Both the position numbers and the translations under genes were made by a program. This document shows, piece by piece, positions 16,247 to 24,894 of a stretch of DNA of 64,000 bases. Position 1 is the stretch's first letter. Each line of letters opens with the position of its first letter. This stretch comes from Corynebacterium imitans. Lineage in GTDB: Bacteria > Actinomycetota > Actinomycetes > Mycobacteriales > Mycobacteriaceae. The DNA lies in the NCBI RefSeq assembly GCF_000739455.1, contig NZ_CP009211.1, forward strand, positions 434,001-498,000. Direction: 5' to 3'. The notes below the pieces were generated by a model. That model worked only from the letters and a program-made list of their open reading frames with translations, had not been told where the DNA came from and searched no databases.

Positions 16247-16690
16247 ATGTCTACTTACCACCCGAAGAGCGGTGACATTACCCGTAAGTGGTACGTCATC
16301 GACGCAACCGACGTGGTGCTGGGCAAGCTTGCTTCCACCGCAGCTGACATCCTGCGTGGCAAGCACAAGCCGCAGTTCGCACCGAACGTTGACACCGGCG
16401 ATCACGTCATCGTGATCAACGCCGACAAGATCCACATCTCCTCCAACAAGCGCGATCGCGAGATGCGTTACCGCCACTCCGGCTACCCGGGTGGTCTGAA
16501 GTCCATGACCCTGGGCCGCGCGCTGGACGAGCGTCCGGACCGCGTGATCGAGGAGGCTGTGAAGGGCATGATGCCGCACAACAAGCTTTCCCGTCAGTCC
16601 ATCAAGAAGCTGCACGTCTTCGTCGGCGATGAGCACCCGTACGCTGCTCAGAAGCCGGAAACCTACGAGTTTAAGCAGGTGGCACAGTAA
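16247..16690 (+). CDS. rplM: 50S ribosomal protein L13
   Basis: The 147 residues carry the full-length L13 signature: [20 protein letters not shown] near the start, [12 protein letters not shown] in the centre and GMMPHNKL followed by [11 protein letters not shown] near the end. ATG 16247 is preceded by AAGGAG at 6 bp. The stop overlaps the rpsI start by one base (TAATG), so the two are coupled, as in nearly all bacteria. Confidence 0.98.
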   Translation: MSTYHPKSGDITRKWYVIDATDVVLGKLASTAADILRGKHKPQFAPNVDTGDHVIVINADKIHISSNKRDREMRYRHSGYPGGLKSMTLGRALDERPDRVIEEAVKGMMPHNKLSRQSIKKLHVFVGDEHPYAAQKPETYEFKQVAQ

Positions 16691-17238
16691 TGACCGAGCC
16701 GAACACCAACGCAGAGAACAACGTTGCAGACGCTGGCGACATCGACGCCGCCACCGCCGCAACCGAGGAGTTCAACTACACCATCGGCGATGCAGTCGCA
16801 CCCGAGGTTGACGAGTCCGAGGAGGCCGTCGCCGAGCCGGTGAACCTGCACGAGGGCCCGATCCAGACCGTGGGCCGCCGTAAGCGCGCCATCGCGCGTG
16901 TGACCGTCACCGAAGGCGACGGCACCATCACCGTCAACGGCCGCGAGTTCGAGGACTACTTCCCGAACAAGCTGCACCAGCAGGACATCCTGTCCCCGCT
17001 GACGCTGCTCGAGCGCGAGGGCCAGTTCACCATCAAGGCCACCCTCAACGGTGGCGGCCCGACCGGCCAGGCTGGTGCACTGCGTCTGGCTATCGCCCGC
17101 GCACTCAACGTGTACAACCCGGCTGAGCGCCCGACCCTGAAGAAGGCTGGCCTGCTCACCCGTGACGCACGTGCCGTCGAGCGCAAGAAGGCAGGTCTGC
17201 ACAAGGCCCGTCGCGCACCGCAGTACTCCAAGCGTTAA
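16690..17238 (+). CDS. rpsI: 30S ribosomal protein S9
   Basis: The S9 domain starts around residue 55 ([14 protein letters not shown]) and ends with the canonical [17 protein letters not shown], whose basic tail reaches the ribosomal P site. The first 55 residues form an acidic, low-complexity extension typical of corynebacterial and mycobacterial S9. The length is 182. It is co-translated with rplM and followed by an intrinsic terminator. Confidence 0.98.
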   Translation: MTEPNTNAENNVADAGDIDAATAATEEFNYTIGDAVAPEVDESEEAVAEPVNLHEGPIQTVGRRKRAIARVTVTEGDGTITVNGREFEDYFPNKLHQQDILSPLTLLEREGQFTIKATLNGGGPTGQAGALRLAIARALNVYNPAERPTLKKAGLLTRDARAVERKKAGLHKARRAPQYSKR

Positions 17239-17260
17239 TCGCTTCCACTGCCAGGTGCTA

Positions 17261-17295
17261 CGCCGCCGCCCCTCTCGCTGGGGTGGCGGCGTTTT
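17261..17295 (+). terminator. Intrinsic terminator of rplM-rpsI
   Basis: A GC-rich stem (CGCCGCCGCCCC with TGGGGTGGCGGCG) and TTTT lie 23 bp after the rpsI stop. Confidence 0.85.
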
Positions 17296-17365
17296 GCCGT
17301 CTATAGGGGTGATTGGGCAGGCCCCGTGCCTGACCAGTGTCGGCCAGTACTGCATAATTGTGCCT

Positions 17366-18709
17366 ATGACTCGAATGTTTGGAACTGACGGCGTCCGCGG
17401 GCTGGCAAACGAGAAGCTCACGGCGTCTTTGGCAATGAAGCTCGGCGCGGCAGCCGCGACCGTGCTCACCCGCGACCGACGCTCCACCAAGCGCCGCCCA
17501 ACCGCACTGATCGGGCGCGACCCGCGCGTCTCCGGCGAGATGCTCGCAGCAGCGATGGCGGCGGGCATGGCCTCGAAGGGCGTCGACGTGCTGCGCGTCG
17601 GCGTGATCCCCACCCCGGGCCTGGCATTTCTTACCGACGACTACGGTGCCGACATCGGCGTGATGATCTCCGCTTCGCACAACCCGATGCCGGACAACGG
17701 CATCAAGTTCTTCTCCGCCGGCGGCAAGAAGCTGCCGGATGCCGTGGAGGACGAGATTGAGCAGACCATGGCCACCCTTGACGAGACCGGTCCGACCGGC
17801 ACCGGCATCGGGCGTGTGATCGAGGAGGCTCCCGATGCGCAGGAGCGCTACTTGGCGCACCTGGCTGAGGCGATGACGACGGATCTGACCGGGATCAAGG
17901 TCGTCGTCGACTGTGCTAACGGCGCGGCTTCCGAGGTCGCACCGAAGGCCTACGCCGCCGCCGGCGCAGAGGTGGTTGCCATCTACAACACCCCGAACGC
18001 CTTCAATATCAACGACGGTTCCGGCTCCACACACATGGACCAGGTACAGGCCGCCGTCGTCGAGCACGGCGCCGACATCGGGCTTGCCCATGACGGCGAC
18101 GCGGACCGCTGCCTCGCCGTCGACGCGGAGGGCAACATTGTCGACGGCGACCAGATCATGGCCATCCTCGCCACCGGTATGAAGGAGCGCAACTCCTTGA
18201 CCGACAACACGCTCGTTGCCACCGTGATGAGCAACCTGGGCCTGAAACTTGCCATGGAGCGCGAAGGCATCCACGTTGAGGAGACCGCGGTGGGCGACCG
18301 CTACGTGCTCGAAGCGCTCAACCGCGGCGACTTCTCGCTCGGTGGCGAGCAGTCCGGCCACATCGTCGTACCCTCGCACGCCACGACTGGCGACGGGACG
18401 CTGTCCGGCCTGCTTCTCATGGCCCGCATGGCGGAGACCGGCAAGACGATCGCTGAGCTCGCCGCTGTCATGCAAGTGCTGCCGCAGCAGCTGATCAACG
18501 TTCCGGTCTCTGACAAGTCCGCGATCATGAGCGACCCGGAGGTCATCGCGGCAAAGGAAGACGCTGAGGCTGAGCTGGGGGATACCGGCCGCGTCCTTCT
18601 GCGCCCGTCTGGCACCGAGGAGCTGTTCCGCGTGATGGTGGAGGCCTCCGATGAGAAGCACGCCCGCGAGGTCGCCGGTCGCCTCGCGGCAGTCGTCGCT
18701 GCGGTGTAG
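17366..18709 (+). CDS. glmM: Phosphoglucosamine mutase
   Basis: GlmM interconverts glucosamine-6-phosphate and glucosamine-1-phosphate for UDP-GlcNAc and peptidoglycan synthesis. The opening [15 protein letters not shown] is diagnostic. The phosphoserine loop [11 protein letters not shown] places the catalytic serine at S104. The metal loop DGDADRC and the phosphate-binding [12 protein letters not shown] near the end are intact. The length of 447 is normal. I chose ATG 17366 by family N-terminus; a GTG 6 bp upstream is possible. It sits behind the rpsI terminator with its own short upstream region. Confidence 0.97.
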   Translation: MTRMFGTDGVRGLANEKLTASLAMKLGAAAATVLTRDRRSTKRRPTALIGRDPRVSGEMLAAAMAAGMASKGVDVLRVGVIPTPGLAFLTDDYGADIGVMISASHNPMPDNGIKFFSAGGKKLPDAVEDEIEQTMATLDETGPTGTGIGRVIEEAPDAQERYLAHLAEAMTTDLTGIKVVVDCANGAASEVAPKAYAAAGAEVVAIYNTPNAFNINDGSGSTHMDQVQAAVVEHGADIGLAHDGDADRCLAVDAEGNIVDGDQIMAILATGMKERNSLTDNTLVATVMSNLGLKLAMEREGIHVEETAVGDRYVLEALNRGDFSLGGEQSGHIVVPSHATTGDGTLSGLLLMARMAETGKTIAELAAVMQVLPQQLINVPVSDKSAIMSDPEVIAAKEDAEAELGDTGRVLLRPSGTEELFRVMVEASDEKHAREVAGRLAAVVAAV

Positions 18710-18725
18710 TCTGCGGGCATAAGGA

Positions 18726-18829
18726 CCTCGTCCCCGTAAAGCGTTTATGGGGTTTGAAGAAAAATTTTTCGGGGACGAGGGAACCGTAGGGGGTCTGGCT
18801 GCGTCTAATAAGGGCCAGGAAAAATTTTT
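18726..18829 (+). promoter_or_regulatory. ECF-sigma-type promoter with inverted repeat and two AAAAATTTTT elements
   Basis: GGAAC (18780-18784), 17 bp, then CGTC (18802-18805) matches the esxB promoter exactly in spacing, with shared flanks GGGAACCG-AGGG and CGTC-AATA. AAAAATTTTT occurs 10 bp upstream of GGAAC (18760-18769) and again downstream in the leader (18820-18829). An 11-bp inverted repeat, CCTCGTCCCCG (18726-18736) and its complement (18770-18780), encloses the upstream AT element and ends at the -35. It may be an operator or the glmM terminator stem. The operon at 18877 follows. Confidence 0.65.
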
Positions 18830-18876
18830 AGATAGAGCCCACAATGGTGGGCCGGGGGAATATCGGGGGTGGAATT

Positions 18877-19197
18877 ATGAGCGCATCGGAACGTGGCGTT
18901 GATGTCGACGTCGACGCAGTACGCGCACGCTACACACGCGCTATCGGTGCCTATCGCGCTGCCAGGGACGAACTCGCGGCGAACCCGGCGCAGGTCGCGC
19001 CGGACAGTTTCGGGCAAGGCTTTACGCACCAGGGCGCGCGGATCGCGGCGGCGCTGTCGCGCATGGACGAAACGACGGCCGCTTACCTGTCCGCGCGGGC
19101 GCGGAACTGGGAACAGATCGTGCGGCTGAGCGGTGACGTCGTGCACGCCGATACAGGTAACGCCGCCGGTTTTGCTTTCCGGGAGGCGCAGCTATGA
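18877..19197 (+). CDS. Small helical protein, putative T7SS-associated or EspC-like
   Basis: This is a 106-residue, Ala-rich, all-helical protein without signal peptide or membrane segment. Its size and helix-turn-helix character resemble WXG100 and EspC-type proteins, but I see no WXG or clear YxxxD. A link to the T7SS is inferred from its promoter, which matches that of esxB, and from its position next to the locus. I chose ATG 18877 (GGGGGTGG upstream); an ATG at 18844 lacks a ribosome-binding site. It overlaps the next gene by 4 bp (ATGA). Confidence 0.68.
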   Translation: MSASERGVDVDVDAVRARYTRAIGAYRAARDELAANPAQVAPDSFGQGFTHQGARIAAALSRMDETTAAYLSARARNWEQIVRLSGDVVHADTGNAAGFAFREAQL

Positions 19198-20720
19198 GTG
19201 CCGTTGAAGCAGAAGTACAGCGCGTCATGTCGCTGATCTGCACAGCCCCCGCCTCGCCGGGGAAGCAGGCGGTGGCGCAGGGGATAGCCGACGATCTCCT
19301 GCAACAGATTGACCGGCTGCGCGGTCAGAACTTACACGGGTTCGCCTCCACGGGCGCGCAGCTGCAAGGCCGTTTCCAGCTTAGCGGGAGCGGCTCAGTG
19401 TATACGGGCCTGGATCGCTCGAAAACCAGGGCCGACGGCCCGATCGCGGACTTCATTTTCGGCGAGCCCGGGGCCAATCCGGGGGCCGAGGAGCGCTGGT
19501 TCGAAGAGCTGGGCATCACACAGCGAGAGGCCGAAGACGCCAACCGCGAGGCCGAGCACTTCAACCACGTCGACGAGGTCGGCTGTCAGATCCAAGCGTG
19601 CTGCAAGACGATCGAGGAGGTTTGCACCACCGGCGACATCGCCATGCAGGAAATCCTCTCACCGGCGTGCCGGATGCTGGAAATGATTGTGAAGTTTGGG
19701 TTCCCACAGCTGACCGACCAGGTCATCGACGTGGCAATCGGCGCACTCACCCAGGCGAGCGCGACGGCGAAGGACCGCAACTGCGTCATCGAGGACTGCC
19801 TCGAGGCCATCGCGAAGTGCGTGGAAGACGTCGCCGTGCAGCAGCCCGAGCCGCCGGTGGAGTACGACGGCAGCTGCGAGTGCGAGGGTGGCGGTACAGC
19901 AGCGACCGAGCCGGCGCAGACGCCCGCACCGAAACCGGCACCGAAACCAGCGCCTGAGCCTGCGCCGGAGCCGCCGCCCAAGCCCGCTGCGCCTGTTGAT
20001 CCGCCTGCACCGCCTCCGGCACCGGAGCCGAAGCCAGCGCCGGAGCCGAGGGTGACGGAGTGCCCACGGCTGGAAACGCGCTGCGTCGACACCGCAAGTG
20101 TTGGCACCGCGGCCGCTTCCGCCGTTGCGGGGTTGGTCGGACAGCCCGCACCGGTCAATGTTGAGCTCAACTTCAACTTCGACATCGATGGCGCAATCAA
20201 CGCAGGTATTGAAACCGTGGACTGCGAGACAGTAGAGCAGTTCCAGCCTCCAGCACCGCAGACCGAGACCGCCGCGTGGGTGGGCACGCTGGTGCAAGCC
20301 GGTGCGGCGGCAGTACTCGAGGGGCTGGACTGCTTCGCCGCCTCGCTGGAAGCGGTCGCGGAATGCCCAGGGGCCGAGTGCTGCACGCACGATGTGCCTG
20401 AAAACCCGGAACCGGAGCCTGAGCCCGAATGCCCGGAGCCTGTGCCCGAGCCGGAGCCAGCACCCGAGCCCGAGCCTGTGCCCGAGGATGGTGTGATCCC
20501 TCCACCGCCCGAGCTCTCACAGGTAGAGGAACCGGCCCCGCCGCCGAAGAAGCTGGAACACATCGAGAGTCCAGCCACCGAGGTAGCCCAGGTGCCGCCG
20601 GATCCGGCACCGGCCGATGCAACTGAAGACGCCAAGCAGACCGAACACACTGACAACGACACACCGGCAGCTGCGGACTCTGCGGAGCCGTGGGCCATGA
20701 AGAAGACAGGGGAATGGTGA
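19194..20720 (+). CDS. Large Cys-, Pro- and Glu-rich protein, unknown function
   Basis: The protein has 508 residues and no family I recognise. The N-terminal 220 residues are helical and contain a cysteine cluster (CQIQACCKTIEEVC). Two low-complexity Pro/Glu/Ala/Lys stretches (about 236-290 and 400-440, repeats such as PEPEPEP and PAPKPAPKPAPEPAPE) alternate with Cys-containing segments (CECEGG, CPRLETRC, CPGAECC). There is no signal peptide or membrane helix. The many paired cysteines suggest disulfides outside the cytosol, so export by the neighbouring T7SS is plausible. It is the middle gene of a coupled three-gene operon under the esxB-like promoter. Confidence 0.72.
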   Translation: MSAVEAEVQRVMSLICTAPASPGKQAVAQGIADDLLQQIDRLRGQNLHGFASTGAQLQGRFQLSGSGSVYTGLDRSKTRADGPIADFIFGEPGANPGAEERWFEELGITQREAEDANREAEHFNHVDEVGCQIQACCKTIEEVCTTGDIAMQEILSPACRMLEMIVKFGFPQLTDQVIDVAIGALTQASATAKDRNCVIEDCLEAIAKCVEDVAVQQPEPPVEYDGSCECEGGGTAATEPAQTPAPKPAPKPAPEPAPEPPPKPAAPVDPPAPPPAPEPKPAPEPRVTECPRLETRCVDTASVGTAAASAVAGLVGQPAPVNVELNFNFDIDGAINAGIETVDCETVEQFQPPAPQTETAAWVGTLVQAGAAAVLEGLDCFAASLEAVAECPGAECCTHDVPENPEPEPEPECPEPVPEPEPAPEPEPVPEDGVIPPPPELSQVEEPAPPPKKLEHIESPATEVAQVPPDPAPADATEDAKQTEHTDNDTPAAADSAEPWAMKKTGEW

Positions 20721-21001
20721 TGGATTTCGCAGAGTTTGCCGAGCAGTACCGGCGACGCACAGAGAAGCGCATGCTGGATTTCGAAGCGATGCTTCGTGAC
20801 AACCAGCGCAAAATGGCCCAGACCGCGAAGTACCACGCGATGGCACAGGCGAACCCGGACAAGCCGCCGCTGGTTGTGCCGCGCGGCGAGTACAGCTACC
20901 CGCTACGGAATTCGAAGTTGCTGCAGCCTCCGGAAGACGGCAAGAAGCCGATCCGTGCGGTGCTGCGAAGGGAACCACCGAACGGGAGGCGTCCGCGGTA
21001 G
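20720..21001 (+). CDS. Small basic protein, unknown function
   Basis: The 93-residue protein starts MDFAEFAEQYRRRTEKRM, contains a charged helix, and ends in a basic, Pro-rich tail. Its ATG overlaps the preceding stop (TGATG) with AGGGGA upstream, so it is co-translated with the Cys/Pro-rich protein. No family is recognised. It may be a chaperone or partner of the larger product, which is inference from coupling only. Confidence 0.65.
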   Translation: MDFAEFAEQYRRRTEKRMLDFEAMLRDNQRKMAQTAKYHAMAQANPDKPPLVVPRGEYSYPLRNSKLLQPPEDGKKPIRAVLRREPPNGRRPR

Positions 21002-21057
21002 GGGGCGTGAAAAATTCGACGAGGGGCTTCTCGCGAGCTGGGGTTATGCAAAAAACG

Positions 21058-21086
21058 GCCCGGAAAATGTTGAATCTTTCACGGGC
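21058..21086. terminator. Terminator between convergent genes
   Basis: The stem is GCCCGGAAA pairing with TTTC-a-CGGGC. An A-run before it gives a U-tract on the leftward transcript, so it best fits the hydrolase-like gene at 21124. It may also end the rightward operon. Confidence 0.6.
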
Positions 21087-21123
21087 TCACCGCAACCCGC
21101 GACAAACCCCAACAAACCAAACC

Positions 21124-21978
21124 CTAGAACAGCGAGAACCCGCTATCGTCGCGGCTTAGCCCAGCAGCCTCCGCCAGGTCATCACCCACCAGGGATTCGA
21201 CGCCGCTGCCCGCGGCCTCGGGGTCGGAGTAGGCGGCGTACTTCTTCTCGCCAGCGAGCTGGTGCAGCAAGAAGCCGGTGACCAGGCCACGCGCGGTTTC
21301 CTGCACGTCGCGGTTGGATTTGCCCAGGCCGAGGACGCGCTTGAGCAGGCCGTCCTCGGAGAACTCCTGCTGGTCGCCCTTCTTAATAGTGCGGTAGCAG
21401 GCCTTGCCGGCCCAGTTGTAGGCCAGCTTCGCCGGGTTGCCCGGATTGAACAGGGCGTCAGCGTCCACACCGGGCCCGATGATCAGGCCGGGGACGAACA
21501 GGGAGCGGGCCGCCTGGGTAGAGGAGGGGGCGACGTTGGCGGGGTAGATGGATGCCACTGCGTGGACCTTTTCGTTGTCCACGGCGGCGAGGACGGCAGC
21601 GCCGCCGCCCATCCCGTGGCCCACGATGCCGAGCTTTTGCGGCGAGACGGTGATGTTGCCATTGCCCAGGCGCACGCCTGCGCAGATCTGCAGTGCGGTT
21701 TCTAGGTCGGCGGCGAACCCGGCGTGGTCCGGGCGCAGCCCGGTCTCTGTGTTCGGCGCTGCGGCGACGATACCCCAGCTGGCTAGGTGACGCAGGAAGC
21801 GGTGGTAATCGTCGACGTTCTTCGTCCAGTCGTGGCCGAAGGCGACTGCGGGCAGGTCGCGCCCCTCGGCGGGGGTGTAGACCTTGCCGGGCAGCCCGGT
21901 ATAGCCCAGGTCGCCTTCGAGTACGCGGTGCGGGCCGCGCTTGGACAGTTCGGAGAAATTCTTCAGCTTCGCAGACAC
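21124..21978 (-). CDS. Alpha/beta-hydrolase fold protein lacking the nucleophile serine
   Basis: The 284-residue protein has the order of a dienelactone-hydrolase/PETase-type alpha/beta hydrolase: a strand with VAFGHDW (oxyanion region, about 45-51), a cap-less core, and the nucleophile elbow IVGHGMGGGAAVLAA. In active enzymes the elbow reads G-x-S-x-G. Here residue 122 is glycine (G-H-G-M-G), so the classic serine is missing. From memory of homologues, corynebacterial relatives also read GHGMGGG, suggesting a conserved non-hydrolytic or differently catalysed role. There is no signal peptide. It is divergent from the membrane protein at 22062. Confidence 0.8.
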   Translation of the reverse strand: MSAKLKNFSELSKRGPHRVLEGDLGYTGLPGKVYTPAEGRDLPAVAFGHDWTKNVDDYHRFLRHLASWGIVAAAPNTETGLRPDHAGFAADLETALQICAGVRLGNGNITVSPQKLGIVGHGMGGGAAVLAAVDNEKVHAVASIYPANVAPSSTQAARSLFVPGLIIGPGVDADALFNPGNPAKLAYNWAGKACYRTIKKGDQQEFSEDGLLKRVLGLGKSNRDVQETARGLVTGFLLHQLAGEKKYAAYSDPEAAGSGVESLVGDDLAEAAGLSRDDSGFSLF

Positions 21979-22061
21979 GCAGACAATGGTACTCGAGCAC
22001 GCTTGGGCGCGTGGGCAACGCGTAGGTTAGTGTGGGCCGGAAAATGATTGGAGGATCGCTG

Positions 22062-22721
22062 ATGCTTGGTGCGCTTTCGCTGGCGTTTGTGGATTCGGTG
22101 AACCTGTTGCTCATCGGCGTGATCGTGGCGGTGGGGATCATTGTGCCGCGCCATCAACCAAAATATGCGGCGATCGTGGCGCTGCTTATCGCGGGCGATT
22201 GGCTGGGGGTGGCAAGCCTGGCGCTGCTCATGCTCGCCATTTTCGACGGCCTCGGTCCCGTCGTCCAAAGCTTCGTTGAAGGCCCTATTTTTGGCATCCT
22301 CCTGCTGGTCACGGGTCTACTCACCGGGGTGCTGGCGCTCAAAGGCGGGGATAACTCGAAGCTTATCGCCACGGTGCTGCGACCGCTGCGTAAGCCGAAC
22401 GCGCTGACAGTACTCACCGGCTTCGTCCTGGGCCTGGTGCAGTCGGCCACCTCCATTCCCTTTTATGGCGGGCTCGCCCTGCTATCGGCTGCGGGCATCG
22501 ATCCGACGCTGCGCTACACCTCCCTGATCTTGTACGCGACGGTGGCGCTGTCCTTGCCAACCGTTTCGGCGCTGCTCGTGGGGTGGGTGCGCGCGAAGCC
22601 GGACAGTGCGGCGGGTCGCGGGTTTGCGTGGGCGCGCAAGAATCCGCGCCCGGTCACCCTGGGTGCTACCTGGGCTGTTGCTGCCATGCTGATTCTTCTG
22701 GGTGTGCTCCACCTGTTCTAG
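22062..22721 (+). CDS. Integral membrane protein, six predicted helices (LysE/Sap-like)
   Basis: The 219 residues are mostly hydrophobic with about six helices. The start (MLGALSLAFVDSVNLLLIG) and a central cytosolic loop (KGGDNSKLIATVLRPLRKPN) recall the GAP/Sap and LysE-type exporter families, but the match is only by eye. ATG 22062 has GGAGGA 6 bp upstream, which decides the start over an upstream in-frame codon. It is co-directional with alr. Confidence 0.7.
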   Translation: MLGALSLAFVDSVNLLLIGVIVAVGIIVPRHQPKYAAIVALLIAGDWLGVASLALLMLAIFDGLGPVVQSFVEGPIFGILLLVTGLLTGVLALKGGDNSKLIATVLRPLRKPNALTVLTGFVLGLVQSATSIPFYGGLALLSAAGIDPTLRYTSLILYATVALSLPTVSALLVGWVRAKPDSAAGRGFAWARKNPRPVTLGATWAVAAMLILLGVLHLF

Positions 22722-22746
22722 GTGCGCGATGGTGCACAATATGGCC

Positions 22747-23844
22747 ATGCACCCTCTGGTTACTCGGATTGATCTGGACGCAATCGCGCACAACACCCGC
22801 TGCATCAGAACACATGTCGGCGACCGGCAGCTGATGTGCGTGATCAAAGCGGATGCGTACAACCACGGCGTCGACGCCTGCATGCCCGTGATGGAGGCCA
22901 ACGGCGCGGACGCGTTCGGCGTGGCCACCTTCGCCGAGGCGCGCGAGGTGGCCCGCCTCACCACCAAGCCTGTGCTCGCCTGGCTGTGGGCACCAGGGGA
23001 GGAGATCCCCGCCGGCATCGAGGTCGGTGCCCCAAGCATTGCGCACCTGCGCTCGCTTATCGACGCCGCGCCAACCCTCCCTACCCCGATTCCGGTCCAC
23101 CTCGTCGTGGACACGGGGATGAACCGCTCCGGCATCGACGAGGAAGCCTGGGATGAGGCCTTCGCCCTCGCCGCCGAAGCAGAGGCCGCAGGCACGCTGC
23201 GGGTAAAAGGGCTGATGAGCCACCTCGCCTGCGCAGATACACCGGAACACCCCTTTACCCAGGAGCAGCTCGATGCCTTCGAGCGTGCCACCCAGGCCGC
23301 GCACCGTGCGGGCCTGCACCCGGAGGTTACCCACATCGCGAATTCGCCCGGGGTGTGGACGCGAAAGGACGCGCACCTGGACCAGGTGCGGCCTGGGGTG
23401 AGCCTGTACGGCAGCGAGCCGGTTGCCGGCCAGGACCACGGCCTGCGCCCGGCGATGAGCTGGGTGGCGCGCGTGGTGGCGGTCAAGCCGATTTCGCGCG
23501 GCGAGTCCGTGAGCTACGGGTTGTCCTGGCAGGCCCCGGAGGATGGCTACACCGCGCTCATTCCGGCTGGTTACGCCGACGGGATTAGCCGCTCGTGGCA
23601 GGGGCGCTTCGGGGTGACGATCAACGGGCAGTGGTACCCGCAGGTGGGACGTGTGTGCATGGACCAGATCGTCGTGTGGTTGGGCAGCGCGGAACCGCAG
23701 GTGCGCGCGGGCGACGAAGCGATCCTGTTCGGGCCGGGCGGAATGAGCGCGGACGAGCTGGCCACGGCCACCGGCACGATTAGCTACGAGGTGCTGTGCG
23801 CGCCCAAGGGCAGGACGGTGCGGGAGTATGTTGGGCGGGGGTAA
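22747..23844 (+). CDS. alr: Alanine racemase
   Basis: Alr makes D-alanine for peptidoglycan using PLP. The PLP-lysine motif is CVIKADAYNHG (K34). The catalytic tyrosine lies in ESVSYGLSW, and RVCMDQIVV and VRPGVSLYG are typical Alr segments. The length of 365 is normal. A CACAAT box directly upstream and no ribosome-binding site suggest a leaderless transcript starting at ATG 22747; ATG 22741 is the alternative. It stands before the t6A genes, as in mycobacteria. Confidence 0.95.
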   Translation: MHPLVTRIDLDAIAHNTRCIRTHVGDRQLMCVIKADAYNHGVDACMPVMEANGADAFGVATFAEAREVARLTTKPVLAWLWAPGEEIPAGIEVGAPSIAHLRSLIDAAPTLPTPIPVHLVVDTGMNRSGIDEEAWDEAFALAAEAEAAGTLRVKGLMSHLACADTPEHPFTQEQLDAFERATQAAHRAGLHPEVTHIANSPGVWTRKDAHLDQVRPGVSLYGSEPVAGQDHGLRPAMSWVARVVAVKPISRGESVSYGLSWQAPEDGYTALIPAGYADGISRSWQGRFGVTINGQWYPQVGRVCMDQIVVWLGSAEPQVRAGDEAILFGPGGMSADELATATGTISYEVLCAPKGRTVREYVGRG

Positions 23845-23879
23845 ACGGGGCGTCGAGAAGCGATACGCGAGGAGGACAC

Positions 23880-24377
23880 GTGCGAAGAGTGTGTGAGACT
23901 GCGGCCGAGACCAAAGCCCTGGGCCGTGAGCTCGGCGCGGAGCTTAGCGCGGGCGATGTGGTGATCTTGGACGGGCCGCTGGGCGCGGGCAAGACGACGC
24001 TGACGCAGGGTATCGCCGAGGGACTTGGGGTGAAGGGGCGGGTGACCAGCCCAACCTTCGTGATTGCGCGCGAGCATGCTTCGCGGGTTGGCGGCCCGTC
24101 GCTGATTCACGTGGATGCCTACCGGCTGCTTGGCGAGGGTTCCAGCGGCGACCCGCTCGGCGAGCTCGACGCGCTCGACCTGGACACGGAGCTCGACCAC
24201 GCGGTGGTGGTCGCCGAGTGGGGCGGGGGACTGATTGAGCAGCTCAGCTCCGCGTACCTTCTTGTGTCGCTGGACCGCGAAACGCTGGTGCGAGAAGACC
24301 CGGAGTCGGAAGGGCGCATCATCACCTGGCAGTGGCAGGGCACACCGAAAACTGGCAAAGGAAACGCAGGGATGTAG
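23880..24377 (+). CDS. tsaE: TsaE, ATPase of tRNA t6A synthesis
   Basis: TsaE is the small ATPase that supports the TsaB-TsaD complex in making N6-threonylcarbamoyladenosine. The Walker A is GPLGAGKTT (32-40), followed by TSPTFVIAREH and the HVDAYRL motif typical of YjeE proteins. I chose GTG 23880 because GAGGAGG lies 5-11 bp upstream. It has 165 residues. It opens a compact tsaE-x-tsaB-rimI-tsaD cluster. Confidence 0.95.
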   Translation: MRRVCETAAETKALGRELGAELSAGDVVILDGPLGAGKTTLTQGIAEGLGVKGRVTSPTFVIAREHASRVGGPSLIHVDAYRLLGEGSSGDPLGELDALDLDTELDHAVVVAEWGGGLIEQLSSAYLLVSLDRETLVREDPESEGRIITWQWQGTPKTGKGNAGM

Positions 24378-24387
24378 GCTTTAGCCC

Positions 24388-24894
24388 ATGCTAAAGCTCT
24401 CCAACACCAATCGTGGATGGGTAGCGCTGGCCTGCGCTCTGTGGGTCGTGCTGCTCGTCGCCATGATCTTCATCCCTCTGTCCAACAAAAACGCGCAGGC
24501 AGCAAACATCACGCCGACGAACTCCCTGACGCGCTCCGTGGCCCAGCTCAACCCGCAGGGCGACGCCTTGGCGGCGCAGATGATCGACGCCTCGCGGGTG
24601 TACGACGCGGAGAAGTACGTCGGGTTCACCACCCTGTGCCCGGCCGAGCCGGACGAGCTGCGCGACAGCAAGCTGGAGGCTTTCCACGCCACCGCTGACG
24701 AGCTCGAGCTGGACGAGAACACCGGCTACATGGTGCTTTTGCCTGCCGACGAGAACGCGAAGGCCGACTTTGACAAGGTCGACCTGCGCAACGTGGACAT
24801 CTGCCAGCAGCCTGCAATGGCGGCGTACCCGCTGCAGAGCCCGCTGATCGTGGCGAAGCAGAACGGCCAGTGGGTCATGGGGCTGACGCAGTAA
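24388..24894 (+). CDS. Conserved membrane-anchored protein between tsaE and tsaB
   Basis: The 168-residue protein has one N-terminal membrane helix (about 11-31) and an extracytoplasmic acidic domain with two cysteines (TLCPAEPDEL and VDICQQP), probably a disulfide. There is no enzyme motif. Its stop overlaps the tsaB start by one base, so it is co-translated with the t6A genes, but its exported domain makes a direct tRNA role unlikely. Family unknown to me. Confidence 0.75.
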   Translation: MLKLSNTNRGWVALACALWVVLLVAMIFIPLSNKNAQAANITPTNSLTRSVAQLNPQGDALAAQMIDASRVYDAEKYVGFTTLCPAEPDELRDSKLEAFHATADELELDENTGYMVLLPADENAKADFDKVDLRNVDICQQPAMAAYPLQSPLIVAKQNGQWVMGLTQ

